From GCA-002733465 sp039969155 (GTDB lineage: Bacteria; Pseudomonadota; Gammaproteobacteria; Enterobacterales; Kangiellaceae): DNA of 64,000 bases. The position numbers were made by a program, and so were the translations under genes. The number at the start of each line of letters is the position of its first letter. Within the stretch, counting starts at the first letter, position 1. Of this stretch, positions 25,739 through 34,860 are shown one piece after another. The stretch is taken from assembly GCA_039969155.1 (NCBI GenBank), contig JBDVOJ010000032.1, forward strand, positions 128,374-192,373, in the 5' to 3' direction. The notes beneath the pieces were generated by a model. That model ran no database searches, was not told the origin of the DNA, and was given only the letters and a program-made list of their open reading frames with translations.

Positions 25739-26534
25739 ACGAATGGCTGTTAAGAAGCCTCAAAAGCAAGACAGGTCGCTACCTAGTTTAAATATGACGT
25801 TACCAAAGAATGCCGCTCGAGTAACTGCTTTTGCTGGATTGTTCGTGTTAGTAATAGCCATCTTCTACGGGTTGAGTCAATTACCAAGCCTGTCATCAGG
25901 TATATGGCCAGTAGAAAAAGTGAGTTTTGCTGGAAGCACTCAACGGATCAATAAAGAGGATTTAATCGAGTCTTTGGATTTGACTGATGGCACGGGAATG
26001 TTATCGATTGATTTACAAATTGTAAGAGACAAAGTATTAGAGAATCCATGGGTGGAATCAGTAGACGTGCGTAAATCATGGCCCGATACTTTAATATTTT
26101 CATTAACAGAAAAGCAACCATTGGCGATTCTTAATGACGGTTATATTTTCTCAGATGGAACGGTTATTTCTACGCCGATTATGCAACAAGATAAGGATAG
26201 TCTTTTAGTGATAAACATCGCACAGCTAGACAGAATGGACAAACCGAAATTAGTTATGGTTACTGAACTACTTCACTCTGTCGAGCAAAAATTAGCGGCT
26301 AATAGTTTTTCAGTCAGTGAAATTGAAATAGATAAAACCAATAGTTGGAATATTAAAACATCTACCGGTATCACTATTAAAACAGGAAGAAAGAACCAGT
26401 TACAGCGCTTAGATCGATTTTTACAAGTGTATGTAGCGATCGAAAATAAGAGCCGGTTGAGTAACGTCGATTTACGTTATCGCAATGGGTTGGCCGTTGA
26501 ATTGAAAGTAAACGCGACTAGCGAAGAAAGCTAA
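25731..26534 (+). CDS. ftsQ: Cell division protein FtsQ
   Basis: FtsQ anchors the FtsQLB complex at the division site. The 267-residue protein has a basic cytoplasmic N-terminus (1-33), one membrane helix (about 34-50) and a periplasmic POTRA domain (about 60-130) containing VEKVSFAGSTQRINKEDL and VLENPWVESVDVRKSWPDTL, followed by the beta domain to about 250 with LQRLDRFLQVY. Order between ddl and ftsA and these motifs make the call firm. Confidence 0.96.
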   Translation: MAKRMAVKKPQKQDRSLPSLNMTLPKNAARVTAFAGLFVLVIAIFYGLSQLPSLSSGIWPVEKVSFAGSTQRINKEDLIESLDLTDGTGMLSIDLQIVRDKVLENPWVESVDVRKSWPDTLIFSLTEKQPLAILNDGYIFSDGTVISTPIMQQDKDSLLVINIAQLDRMDKPKLVMVTELLHSVEQKLAANSFSVSEIEIDKTNSWNIKTSTGITIKTGRKNQLQRLDRFLQVYVAIENKSRLSNVDLRYRNGLAVELKVNATSEES

Positions 26535-26552
26535 AAAAAAGAGTTAACACTT

Positions 26553-27785
26553 ATGTCAAAAACACAAGAGAAAAAATTAATTGTAGGCTTGGATATTGGC
26601 ACATCAAAGGTAGTAGCGATTGTCGGTGAAATAGGCTCAAGCGGGACTACTGACATCATTGGTATAGGTAGTCATCCTTCCAATGGCTTAAAAAAAGGTG
26701 TGGTGGTAAACATTGAGTCGACGGTGCAATCGATACAGCGAGCAGTAGAAGAGGCCGAGTTGATGGCGGGTTGCCAGATCCATTCAGTGTTTGCTGGGAT
26801 TGCGGGAAGTCATATCCGTAGTTTGAACTCTCATGGGATCGTAGCCATTCGTGATAGCGAAGTTAACGCGGGCGATGTTGAAAGAGTTATTGATGCGGCC
26901 AAAGCAGTCGCTATTCCTGCGGATCAGCGGATTCTACACATTTTGCCTCAGGAGTTTGTAATTGATAATCAAGAGGGCATTCGCGAGCCAATTGGTATGT
27001 CGGGCGTTAGACTGGAAGCAAAAGTTCATATGGTGACAGGTGCCGATAGTGCGTCACAAAACATTGTTAAATGTATCAAGCGCTGTGGTCTAGAAGTCGA
27101 TGACATTATCTTAGAACAACTGGCGTCGAGTTATTCGGTGTTGACGGAAGATGAAAAAGAATTGGGTGTTTGTATCGTTGATATTGGCGGTGGCACAACC
27201 GACATTGCGGTTTTCACTGAAGGTGCGATTCGTCATACCGCGGTGATCCCGATTGCAGGTGATCAAGTCACCAATGATATTGCGGTTGCTCTACGAACAC
27301 CAACTCAACATGCGGAAGATATTAAAATTAAATATGCCTGCGCTTTAAGACAGCTGACTTCACTAGAAGACACTATCGAAGTGCCAGGAGTTGGTGATAG
27401 AGAACCAAAGAGAATGTCTCGTCAAACACTTGCTGAAGTTGTAGAACCTCGATATGAAGAATTATTTACGCTTATTCAAGCAGAATTAAGGCGAAGTGGA
27501 TTTGAAGAAGTTATTCCGGCTGGAATAGTACTAACAGGCGGCTCTTCGAAAATGGAGGGGTTAATTGAATTGGCTGAAGAAGTGTTCCATATGCCGGTAA
27601 GGCTGGGTGTACCGCAAGGAATTAGCGGGTTGGTGGATGTCGTCAAAAATCCGATTCATGCCACTGGCGTTGGTTTGCTCTTATACGGCCAGCAACAAAA
27701 TGTTTATAGCAGTTCTTATGAAGAGAAAGCCCTTACCTTTGGCGGATTTTTCGGAAGTTTAAAAAGATTATTTAGCGGCTACTAG
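26553..27785 (+). CDS. ftsA: Cell division protein FtsA
   Basis: FtsA is an actin-like ATPase that tethers FtsZ filaments to the membrane. It has 410 residues with phosphate loop 1 LIVGLDIGTSKVVAIVGE, the 1C domain (about 85-165), phosphate loop 2 VDIGGGTTDIAVF, and adenosine motif VLTGGSSKMEGL. The C-terminal amphipathic helix (GGFFGSLKRLFSGY) is the membrane target. It follows ftsQ by 18 bases and precedes ftsZ by 99. Confidence 0.97.
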   Translation: MSKTQEKKLIVGLDIGTSKVVAIVGEIGSSGTTDIIGIGSHPSNGLKKGVVVNIESTVQSIQRAVEEAELMAGCQIHSVFAGIAGSHIRSLNSHGIVAIRDSEVNAGDVERVIDAAKAVAIPADQRILHILPQEFVIDNQEGIREPIGMSGVRLEAKVHMVTGADSASQNIVKCIKRCGLEVDDIILEQLASSYSVLTEDEKELGVCIVDIGGGTTDIAVFTEGAIRHTAVIPIAGDQVTNDIAVALRTPTQHAEDIKIKYACALRQLTSLEDTIEVPGVGDREPKRMSRQTLAEVVEPRYEELFTLIQAELRRSGFEEVIPAGIVLTGGSSKMEGLIELAEEVFHMPVRLGVPQGISGLVDVVKNPIHATGVGLLLYGQQQNVYSSSYEEKALTFGGFFGSLKRLFSGY

Positions 27786-27884
27786 CCGCAGAGTTTTTGC
27801 TCTCATTTGAGAGCGAGTTAAAAACCGTTTTTTATTTTAAGTTTTATTTTAAGTAAATATTAGCAACCTAGAAGGGGAATTATT

Positions 27885-29027
27885 ATGTCTAATATGTTTG
27901 AGCTAGTCGATAGTTTGCGTGACAACGCAGTAATCAAAGTCATCGGTGTTGGTGGTGGTGGTGGTAACGCCGTCGAGCACATGCTACGTGCTAATGTCGA
28001 TGGAGTGGAGTTCATCTGTGCCAATACTGATGCACAAGCACTGAACCGAAGTTCTGTTCGGACTTCTATTCAGCTTGGTGGAGAAGTGACCAAAGGGCTC
28101 GGTGCTGGCGCAAATCCTGAAATCGGTCGTCAAGCTGCGCTAGAAGATCGTGAGAGAATTTCAGAAATTCTAGCTGATACCGATATGGTTTTTATCACTG
28201 CCGGAATGGGTGGTGGTACTGGAACTGGTGCAGCTCCTGTGATCGCTGAAATTGCTAAAGAAATGGGTGTCCTTACTGTCGCGGTTGTGACAAAACCATT
28301 TTTCTTTGAAATGAAAAAACGCATGACGGTTGCTGAAGCGGGTATTGATGAACTTCGTCAACATGTTGATTCATTAATTATCGTTCCAAACGATAAAGTC
28401 CTAAACGTTATGAAAGGCAAAAAATTAACGGAAGCGTTTAGAGCGGCTAACGATGTATTGCATGGTGCGGTTCAAGGTATTGCAGAGCTAATGACTTGTC
28501 CTGGACTAATAAATGTTGATTTCGCCGATGTGAAAACGGTGATGTCTGAGAAAGGTATGTCGATGATGGGTAATGGTGTTGGAACTGGCGAAGACCGAGC
28601 AATCAAAGCGGCTGAGCTAGCGGTATCAAGTCCTTTACTTGAAGATGTCGATTTATCCGGTGCCAAAGGTATTTTAGTCAATATCACTTCTGGTGAAGAC
28701 ATGAGTATCGACGAATTCTCTGAAGTAGGAAGCGTGGTTCAAGATTTTGCTGCGGAAGATGCGACCGTGGTCATTGGTACAGCGATTGACCCTGAATTGA
28801 AAGACGAAATCAGAGTGACAGTTGTTGCCACAGGTATTGGCCAACCAAGCCAACCGGTTGCTCAAGTTAAAGTGGATAATACTAAAAAGGCGGATGGTAG
28901 CAATGATTATGAAAAGCTACAGCGTCCGACTATTTTGCGAAAGCAAGCGACACAACCTAAACAAGTTGTAGGAAGTGATATGGATTATTTAGATATTCCA
29001 GCTTTCTTAAGAAAGCAAGCCGACTAG
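27885..29027 (+). CDS. ftsZ: Cell division GTPase FtsZ
   Basis: FtsZ polymerises into the cytokinetic ring. The 380-residue protein (E. coli 383) has GVGGGGGNAVEHM, the tubulin signature GGGTGTGAAP, NDKVLNVM, NVDFADVKTVM, the T7-loop acids, and the C-terminal peptide DYLDIPAFLRKQAD that binds FtsA and ZipA. A GAAGGGG ribosome-binding site precedes the ATG by 8 bases. The 99-base gap from ftsA contains a 6-bp hairpin (27799-27814), possibly modulating read-through. Confidence 0.98.
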   Translation: MSNMFELVDSLRDNAVIKVIGVGGGGGNAVEHMLRANVDGVEFICANTDAQALNRSSVRTSIQLGGEVTKGLGAGANPEIGRQAALEDRERISEILADTDMVFITAGMGGGTGTGAAPVIAEIAKEMGVLTVAVVTKPFFFEMKKRMTVAEAGIDELRQHVDSLIIVPNDKVLNVMKGKKLTEAFRAANDVLHGAVQGIAELMTCPGLINVDFADVKTVMSEKGMSMMGNGVGTGEDRAIKAAELAVSSPLLEDVDLSGAKGILVNITSGEDMSIDEFSEVGSVVQDFAAEDATVVIGTAIDPELKDEIRVTVVATGIGQPSQPVAQVKVDNTKKADGSNDYEKLQRPTILRKQATQPKQVVGSDMDYLDIPAFLRKQAD

Positions 29028-29055
29028 TTACTTAACTAGTTGGTCACTTGACCAA
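29023..29055. repeat. Two adjacent perfect palindromes at the ftsZ stop
   Basis: ACTAGTT-ACTT-AACTAGT (29023-29040) covers the ftsZ stop codon, and TTGGTCA-CT-TGACCAA (29040-29055) follows at once. Together they could form tandem hairpins in the ftsZ mRNA. No T run follows, so an intrinsic terminator is not supported; RNA stability or Rho-dependent ending is possible. Confidence 0.6.
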
Positions 29056-29587
29056 TGACTTATTTTGACGTGCATTAGTTTGTGCACCACAGCGTTTTGT
29101 CGAATGCTAGCTGATCTATGCCTCCCTTCTAGTAGGTTGGCTAGTGTTTGATAATATTGAGGTTTTTACTAAGGAATTGGGATAAAGATTCAAGGAAGGA
29201 TGTTCTCATATTGAGATGTAAGGGAATTTTATCCATTAATTCTGGTCAAACCGCAGCAATAAGGACTATTCCGAGTTTTGAGTCCTTTTGTCTTAGTAAA
29301 ATTGCTTGGTGAGATAAGCCAGTGAAGAGCAATCGATAATTTGCGCGACTGTTCAAAAAACGAACAAATATTTAATTTTATGTTCTGTCATATTATGGTA
29401 ATATTCCACAATTGAGCTGCTAACTCATCCGATGAGTTGCTAACAGATTGAAAAAGTTGATAAAAATCAAACTTAGTTGTTGAAAGCCGAAGTCAGTTAA
29501 GACTTAAGTTAGTAAAAGAAAACTTATTACACTAGGCCAAAAAGGAATATTGAGTCTACATAAAATTCATTTTTGGAGATTTTATTC
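29028..29587. other. Intergenic region between ftsZ and lpxC
   Basis: About 560 bases without a gene. It holds the tandem palindromes after ftsZ, a GTGCA/TGCAC inverted repeat near 29070-29090, a 17-base palindrome at 29422-29438, and presumably the lpxC promoter in the AT-rich stretch near 29370-29410; I could not fix -35 and -10 elements with confidence. Confidence 0.5.
29422..29438. promoter_or_regulatory. Palindromic candidate operator upstream of lpxC
   Basis: AACTCATC-C-GATGAGTT is a perfect palindrome with one central base, flanked on both sides by the direct repeat GCTAAC. It lies about 150 bases before the lpxC ATG. Form and location suggest a binding site for a dimeric regulator; none is identified. 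Confidence 0.4.
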
Positions 29588-30502
29588 ATGATCAGACAAC
29601 GTACTCTCAAGACTGCAATTCGCGCAACAGGCGTTGGGTTGCATACCGGTGAGAAAGTTTACCTGACCTTAAGACCTGCGGCTGTTGATACAGGTATCAT
29701 TTTTAGACGCGTTGACCTTGATCCTGTGGTCGAACTTATTGCTAAACCTGAGAATGTTGGTGATACCACTTTATCAACGTGTTTAGTAAATGGTGACGTT
29801 AGAGTTTCGACCGTTGAGCATTTGTTAGCGGCGATGGCCGGTTTGGGCATTGATAATGCCATCATTGACGTATCAGCTCCTGAAGTACCCATTATGGACG
29901 GCAGTGCCGGTCCTTTTGTGTTTTTACTGCAATCTGCGGGTGTAGAAACGCAAAGCAAAGCGAAAAAATTCATTCGTATCAAAAAGCGAGTCGAAGTATC
30001 TGATGGCGATAAGAAAGCCATTTTTGAACCATTTGATGGATTTAAAGTATCTTTTGGAATCGACTTCGACCACCCTGTATTTCAAGCAAGTGCTAATTTC
30101 TCAGAAGTTGATTTTTCTGCGACCTCTTTCGTTAAAGAAATCAGCCGCGCACGTACCTTCGGTTTTATGAATGACATTGAGTACTTGCGCTCTAAGAATC
30201 TCGTTCAAGGTGGCAGCATGGAGAATGCTATTGTCCTGGACGAATATCGTGTCTTAAATGAAGACGGATTACGATATGACGACGAATTTATAAAGCATAA
30301 AATTCTCGATGCGATAGGAGATCTGTATTTACTTGGCTACAGCTTAGTCGGAGCGTTTACTGGAGTTAAGTCCGGTCATGCACTAAATAACCTGTTACTG
30401 AGAGAATTAATGGCTGATGAAACTGCATATGAAATGGTTTCATTCGAAGACAATGAAACAGCGCCAATTTCCTATATTATGAACCCAGGCTTGGCCGTTT
30501 AA
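29588..30502 (+). CDS. lpxC: UDP-3-O-acyl-GlcNAc deacetylase LpxC
   Basis: LpxC is the zinc enzyme for the first committed step of lipid A synthesis. The ATG at 29588 gives 304 residues (E. coli 305); a TTG five codons before would only add MEILF, and TTGGAG there is better read as the ribosome-binding site. Visible motifs: MIRQRTLKTAI, the first zinc histidine in VSTVEHLLAAMAGLGIDNA, PIMDGSAGPFV, SRARTFGF, and HKILDAIGDLYLLG with the second histidine and aspartate, then the late GHALNNLLLREL. Confidence 0.98.
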   Translation: MIRQRTLKTAIRATGVGLHTGEKVYLTLRPAAVDTGIIFRRVDLDPVVELIAKPENVGDTTLSTCLVNGDVRVSTVEHLLAAMAGLGIDNAIIDVSAPEVPIMDGSAGPFVFLLQSAGVETQSKAKKFIRIKKRVEVSDGDKKAIFEPFDGFKVSFGIDFDHPVFQASANFSEVDFSATSFVKEISRARTFGFMNDIEYLRSKNLVQGGSMENAIVLDEYRVLNEDGLRYDDEFIKHKILDAIGDLYLLGYSLVGAFTGVKSGHALNNLLLRELMADETAYEMVSFEDNETAPISYIMNPGLAV

Positions 30503-30540
30503 ATAGCAAGCCGTTGTTATTGAGCCGTTAAAGTTTATTA

Positions 30541-30565
30541 AAAGCCGAGCTAAGCTCGGCTTTTT
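30541..30565. terminator. Intrinsic terminator between lpxC and dciA
   Basis: AAAGCCGAGC-TAA-GCTCGGCTTTTT lies 38 bases after lpxC and directly beside the end of the convergent dciA gene. The T run is stronger on the plus strand, but the A run on the left lets it act in both directions. Confidence 0.9.
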
Positions 30566-30568
30566 GCT

Positions 30569-30883
30569 CTAAGTCTCACGCTTGGGTTGAACGATAATGT
30601 CAATATTGGCTAGGTTGAGAAAACCATTACTTCTGAAGTGGCTGAGTAATTCAGGAATGGTAAATCGGATTTTGTTACTCCAAGCAGGGCTATCCACCGC
30701 TAATACTAGAGTACTCTTTCTAATGTTAGCGACCCGGCAATGTTTGGCAATCGCTGGATCGAGATAATCGTGGAGTTTTTTATCGATTGTCTGTATCTTA
30801 GTGAGCCGATCGAGAAGTGCTTTGACGCTACCTTGCGGCTGGTCTAGCAAGTTATCCACTGCATTTGGGCGATTTTTGGGCAT
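30569..30883 (-). CDS. dciA: DciA/DUF721 family protein (helicase loader-type)
   Basis: The 104-residue protein belongs to DUF721. It has the typical helical N-terminus (LLDQPQGSVKALLDRLTKIQ) and the KH-like core with LDPAIAKHCRVANIRKSTLVLAVDSPAWSNKIRF and the final HFRSNGFLNLANIDIIV. DciA loads the DnaB replicative helicase in bacteria lacking DnaC. It is opposite in strand to lpxC and divergent from the M23 peptidase, the usual gammaproteobacterial neighbourhood between lpxC and secA. Confidence 0.85.
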   Translation of the reverse strand: MPKNRPNAVDNLLDQPQGSVKALLDRLTKIQTIDKKLHDYLDPAIAKHCRVANIRKSTLVLAVDSPAWSNKIRFTIPELLSHFRSNGFLNLANIDIIVQPKRET

Positions 30884-31003
30884 ATTTTTGATAACTAGCT
30901 AATATATAAGGGTAAGTAATAATTTTAACACTCTTTTAGATAGAGTTGACTAGAACCACTAATAATAATAATCGATAAACTGCGAGAGCAATTAAATTCC
31001 ACT

Positions 31004-31939
31004 ATGAGTATTACAATTCTTCAACGATCTTCGCAGGGAATGAGAAGTGTCAAATTACGTAATGGATTTATTTATAGCATCATCTCATTTGTTTTGATCG
31101 TACCTCTTGTAGCCGGAGTAAGTGGTTACTATTATGCCATTAAGCAAGGCGAAGCAACTCAAGTAGAACAAGTCACTATTGACCAATGGCATGCCGAAAT
31201 GCAGTCCCAGTGGGATGAAATCGAGTTAGCTAAGCAAGCTTCCCAACAACAAATTAATGCATTGGCCGCACGCCTAGGAATGATTCAAGCTCACGTTAGG
31301 AGGCTTGATGCTGCTGGTGAGCGAATACTCACTATTTCTGGGATTGATGCGAAAGAGTTTAATTTTGGCGATGCTCCGGCTATCGGTGGTCCAGAAGATG
31401 CGATTAATGACACCAGGAGTGATATCAGTACGCTTGATTTAGCTTTCAATGACGTTAATCTATCTCTGCAATCGAGAGAACAGCAGTTGAAAGTACTGGA
31501 ATCATTGTTAATGGATAAGCACATGGGGGTAGAGCGCTACATATCGGGTCGACCAACAACCAAAGGTTGGTTATCTTCATTTTACGGCGAGCGAAGTGAC
31601 CCGTTCACGGGAAAACCGGCTTGGCATGCTGGTATTGATTTTGCCGGAAAGGAAGGCGACCCGGTTATCGCCACAGCCGCTGGGGTTGTTTCTTGGGTTG
31701 GGAATCGTTCAGGTTATGGTTTACTGGTAGAAATTAATCATGGCGATGGTTTGGTGACTCGTTACGGACACAACAAGGAATCTCTAGTTAATAAAGGCGA
31801 CGTAGTGAAAAAGGGACAAACGATTTCAAAAATGGGCAACTCTGGACGCTCTACCGGCGCGCATGTTCACTATGAAGTGATAAAAAAGGGCCGTCCCACG
31901 GATCCAACACCCTATGTCAATCGACGTAAGAAAGGCTAG
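31004..31939 (+). CDS. M23-family membrane-anchored peptidase
   Basis: This is a LytM-type zinc peptidase or inactive LytM regulator acting on periplasmic peptidoglycan. The 311-residue protein has a basic N-terminus, one membrane helix (about 25-47), a coiled-coil region (about 55-165) and a C-terminal M23 domain (about 190-305). Zinc-site residues are present: HAGIDFAG (H-x3-D) and HVHYEV (H-x-H), so it is probably active. In many relatives it lies directly before secA; here secA is about 20 kb away. Confidence 0.92.
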   Translation: MSITILQRSSQGMRSVKLRNGFIYSIISFVLIVPLVAGVSGYYYAIKQGEATQVEQVTIDQWHAEMQSQWDEIELAKQASQQQINALAARLGMIQAHVRRLDAAGERILTISGIDAKEFNFGDAPAIGGPEDAINDTRSDISTLDLAFNDVNLSLQSREQQLKVLESLLMDKHMGVERYISGRPTTKGWLSSFYGERSDPFTGKPAWHAGIDFAGKEGDPVIATAAGVVSWVGNRSGYGLLVEINHGDGLVTRYGHNKESLVNKGDVVKKGQTISKMGNSGRSTGAHVHYEVIKKGRPTDPTPYVNRRKKG

Positions 31940-31979
31940 ATAATGAAATATCCTGATTAATCGCCGAACGATTAATCGA

Positions 31980-32018
31980 AAAAAAGCCCAAGTAGTCAAT
32001 GACTGCTTGGGCTTTTTT
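31980..32018. terminator. Bidirectional intrinsic terminator
   Basis: AAAAAAGCCCAAG, a 13-base loop and CTTGGGCTTTTTT form a strong hairpin with A and T runs on both sides, between the convergent M23 gene and the molybdenum hydroxylase operon. Confidence 0.92.
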
Positions 32019-32045
32019 GTAACGACCACTTATCAAATCAAAACG

Positions 32046-34394
32046 TTAGATGATGCCATATTGTTTTAATGGCAAGCGACGATAGCGCTTGCCGGTAGCA
32101 TCAAATATCGCATTACAAAGTGCTGGCGCAAAAGGCGGCACACCTGGTTCGCCAATTCCAGCAGGCGGCTTGTCACTTTTGAGTATATTGACGTGAATAT
32201 CTGGTACTTGGCCAATTCGCGCCATTTCATAATCATGAAAATTACTCTGTTCGACGATGCCATCTTTCGCGGTAATTTCACCATAGTAGGCAAGCGAAGT
32301 GGAAAATATAGCTGCACCTTCCATTTGCGAGCGCGCGCGATCAGGATTGATGACTTTACCTGCATCAACCGCATAGAAGACTTTTTCAATTTTAATTTTG
32401 TCTTTTTGCGAGGAAACAATCACAACCGTTGCCACATAAGTGCAAAAGCTTCTATGGGCAGCGATTCCAATGCCGTAGCCTGCTGGTAATTTTTTGCCCC
32501 AACCAGCATCTTTAGCGACGACTTCTATGACATTTTTTAATCGGCTCGTGTCAATTGGGTAATCGTCAAAGTTTTCGCCGTAATTTTCGTATTTGGCTGC
32601 ATCTTTATTGACATCTAGCATTTGGTCTTTGCCAATTAGCGAGAGTAAATAATCTTTTGGATCTTGCTTTTGCTCACGTGCCAATTCGTCTGCGAACGAA
32701 CTCACTGCGAAAGCGTTGTTGATATTGGTGACTGAACGAACCCAGCCAATCCGCATAAACGTATCACTTTCGCCGTTGGTTAGTTTAATATTGGGTAAAT
32801 CAAACGGCAGGTCGGTTTGTCCTAAATCGGCAGCTCCCGCTTGTTTAGCCGCAGGATTAAAAGTAGCCCCGATTGGATGATTAACCATGCCATGGTACCA
32901 GCCAGTGGGTAGTCCTGACTTATCAAACGAAGCTGATAATGATTGATAGCTTGGTGAATGATAATAACCATGTTTAATTTCATCTTCTCGTGTCCAACAG
33001 ACTTTGACTGGTAGCTTGGTTTCATTGGCGATGTAAACCGCTTCAGCGACATAATCCGGTTTCGACTTTCGACCAAAACCACCGCCTAATAAAGTCACAT
33101 TTATTTTTACGCTGGCCGCTTTTTCTTGAGGAATTTTCATCACTCCCATGACATTTCTTTGGGCAGATTGAGGTGTCTGAGTACACGTCCAAACTTCAAC
33201 ACCATCATCGCTGACAACGGCGGTAGCGGCGGGTGGTTCCATAGTGGCATGCGCGATCCCTGCAACATAATAATTTTGGGTAAATACTTTATCGGCTTTT
33301 TCCTTAGCCTTGTCCCAATCACCCCGGTTTCGTACTACATGTGGAGGGTTGTCTAGCGCTTTAACAAATTCCTTTTCATAATCCTTGGTATTGTAACTAG
33401 CATTAGCACCATGCTCCCATTCAATCTTTAATTTATCTCGGCCTTGCAAAGCGGACCAGGTATTATCGGCAATCACCGCAATGCCCCCCAACATATTGAA
33501 AACCGCTGGAGGATTAAGTGCTGGCAGTTTGATCACTTTGAGCACGCCTGGCACTTTCATCGCTTCGCTAGCATCAAACGACTTAACTTTACCAAAGACT
33601 ACTGGAGGTCTGGCAATGACCGCGTATTTCATCCCTTCGATTTCAACATCATATCCGAATCGCGCTTTTCCAGTGACGATATCCTTGCCATCAAGTAGTT
33701 TGATATTGTCTTTGCCAACATAGCGATGCTCAGATTCTTTTTTTAGTTTAAGTGCCGACTTTTCAGGGACTTTTAGAGTAGCAGCTATTTCCACTAGTTC
33801 CGAAAAGTCGAGGACTTGAGAACTGCCTTTTAGTTTCGCTCGGTGGTTATAAATGGTGACACTGGTTGGTTTCACTTTCCATACTTGCGCAGCAGCCATT
33901 TGTAACATGGTTCTGGCCGTTGCGCCGGCCTCTTTCAAACGATAATAGAATCGTCGTACACTGCGAGAACCATCTGTGTTTTGACTCCCATATTTTGCGT
34001 CACCTAGCCCTTGCTTTACCACTACGCGATCCCAATCACATTCCATTTCATCGGCCACCAGTAAAGGTAACGAACTTCGGATCCCTTGTCCCATTTCTGA
34101 GCGATGACAGACGATATAAACGGTGCCTTTTTTATCCATAGAGATAAACACATCGGGAGCAAAATCTTTATCCGATGGATGTGCGTGAGTCGAAGTTGCT
34201 GCTTGTATTGAGGAAAGTTGTACTCCTAAGACTAAGCTCGAACTCGCTAAACCAGTTGCCTTCAGGAATCCACGTCGAGTGACGTTTTTAATAACAGAGC
34301 CTTGATGATCGCCAGCGATTTCGGATTGTTGATCGTCCGAGTTAAAAATTTCGTCCTCGCTAGGAATTACGCCTATTTTATTTAAGAAACTCAT
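32046..34394 (-). CDS. Molybdopterin-binding subunit of an aldehyde oxidase/isoquinoline oxidoreductase-like enzyme
   Basis: This 782-residue protein is the large catalytic subunit of a xanthine-oxidase-family Mo hydroxylase, closest in layout to isoquinoline 1-oxidoreductase IorB. A Tat signal, TRRGFLKATG followed by a hydrophobic run (about 38-65), shows export in a folded state. Domain repeats of the molybdopterin-binding fold follow. The cofactor-binding GGGFGRKS and the catalytic glutamate in GIGEPGVPPFAPAL near the C-terminus are visible. The substrate is unknown. It is two bases downstream of its 2Fe-2S partner and the last gene of a five-gene minus-strand operon. Confidence 0.93.
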   Translation of the reverse strand: MSFLNKIGVIPSEDEIFNSDDQQSEIAGDHQGSVIKNVTRRGFLKATGLASSSLVLGVQLSSIQAATSTHAHPSDKDFAPDVFISMDKKGTVYIVCHRSEMGQGIRSSLPLLVADEMECDWDRVVVKQGLGDAKYGSQNTDGSRSVRRFYYRLKEAGATARTMLQMAAAQVWKVKPTSVTIYNHRAKLKGSSQVLDFSELVEIAATLKVPEKSALKLKKESEHRYVGKDNIKLLDGKDIVTGKARFGYDVEIEGMKYAVIARPPVVFGKVKSFDASEAMKVPGVLKVIKLPALNPPAVFNMLGGIAVIADNTWSALQGRDKLKIEWEHGANASYNTKDYEKEFVKALDNPPHVVRNRGDWDKAKEKADKVFTQNYYVAGIAHATMEPPAATAVVSDDGVEVWTCTQTPQSAQRNVMGVMKIPQEKAASVKINVTLLGGGFGRKSKPDYVAEAVYIANETKLPVKVCWTREDEIKHGYYHSPSYQSLSASFDKSGLPTGWYHGMVNHPIGATFNPAAKQAGAADLGQTDLPFDLPNIKLTNGESDTFMRIGWVRSVTNINNAFAVSSFADELAREQKQDPKDYLLSLIGKDQMLDVNKDAAKYENYGENFDDYPIDTSRLKNVIEVVAKDAGWGKKLPAGYGIGIAAHRSFCTYVATVVIVSSQKDKIKIEKVFYAVDAGKVINPDRARSQMEGAAIFSTSLAYYGEITAKDGIVEQSNFHDYEMARIGQVPDIHVNILKSDKPPAGIGEPGVPPFAPALCNAIFDATGKRYRRLPLKQYGII

Positions 34395-34395
34395 C

Positions 34396-34860
34396 TTACT
34401 TAACCTCCCTAGCTAACTTTGCTGCTTTATGAATCGCACTGCGAATTCTCGGATAGGTACCACAGCGGCAAATATTACCTGACATGGCCTGGTCAATTTC
34501 ATCATCTGAAGGCGAATCATTTTTGTTGAGTAACGACGCTGCTGACATGATTTGGCCGGGCTGACAATAACCACATTGCGGTACACTGATATCCATCCAA
34601 GCTTGCTGAAGTGGATGGTCTGCGTTGTCTGACAAACCTTCAATGGTCGTTACTTTTTTGCCGATAGCGGCTGAAACCGGAAGAACACAAGAGCGAGTCG
34701 CCTCTCCATCAAGATGTACCGTACATGCTCCACATAAACCCATACCGCAGCCGTATTTACTACCGGTCAGCTTAATAATATCCCGAAGCGCCCATAACAA
34801 AGGCATCTCCTGTGGGACATCAAGTTGGTGTTTTTTATTATTTATCGTGAGTTCAATCAT
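34396..34860 (-). CDS. 2Fe-2S subunit of Mo hydroxylase (IorA-like)
   Basis: The 154-residue electron-transfer subunit carries two 2Fe-2S clusters. The plant-ferredoxin-like N-terminal domain has GCGMGLCGACTVHLDG with the cluster cysteines (38-47) and a further cysteine at RSCVLP. The helical C-terminal domain has CGYCQPGQIMSA and GNICRCGTYPRIR. No FAD subunit is encoded, so the two-subunit arrangement fits the Ior type using cytochromes as acceptor. The start overlaps the preceding cytidylyltransferase by 8 bases. Confidence 0.95.
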   Translation of the reverse strand: MIELTINNKKHQLDVPQEMPLLWALRDIIKLTGSKYGCGMGLCGACTVHLDGEATRSCVLPVSAAIGKKVTTIEGLSDNADHPLQQAWMDISVPQCGYCQPGQIMSAASLLNKNDSPSDDEIDQAMSGNICRCGTYPRIRSAIHKAAKLAREVK

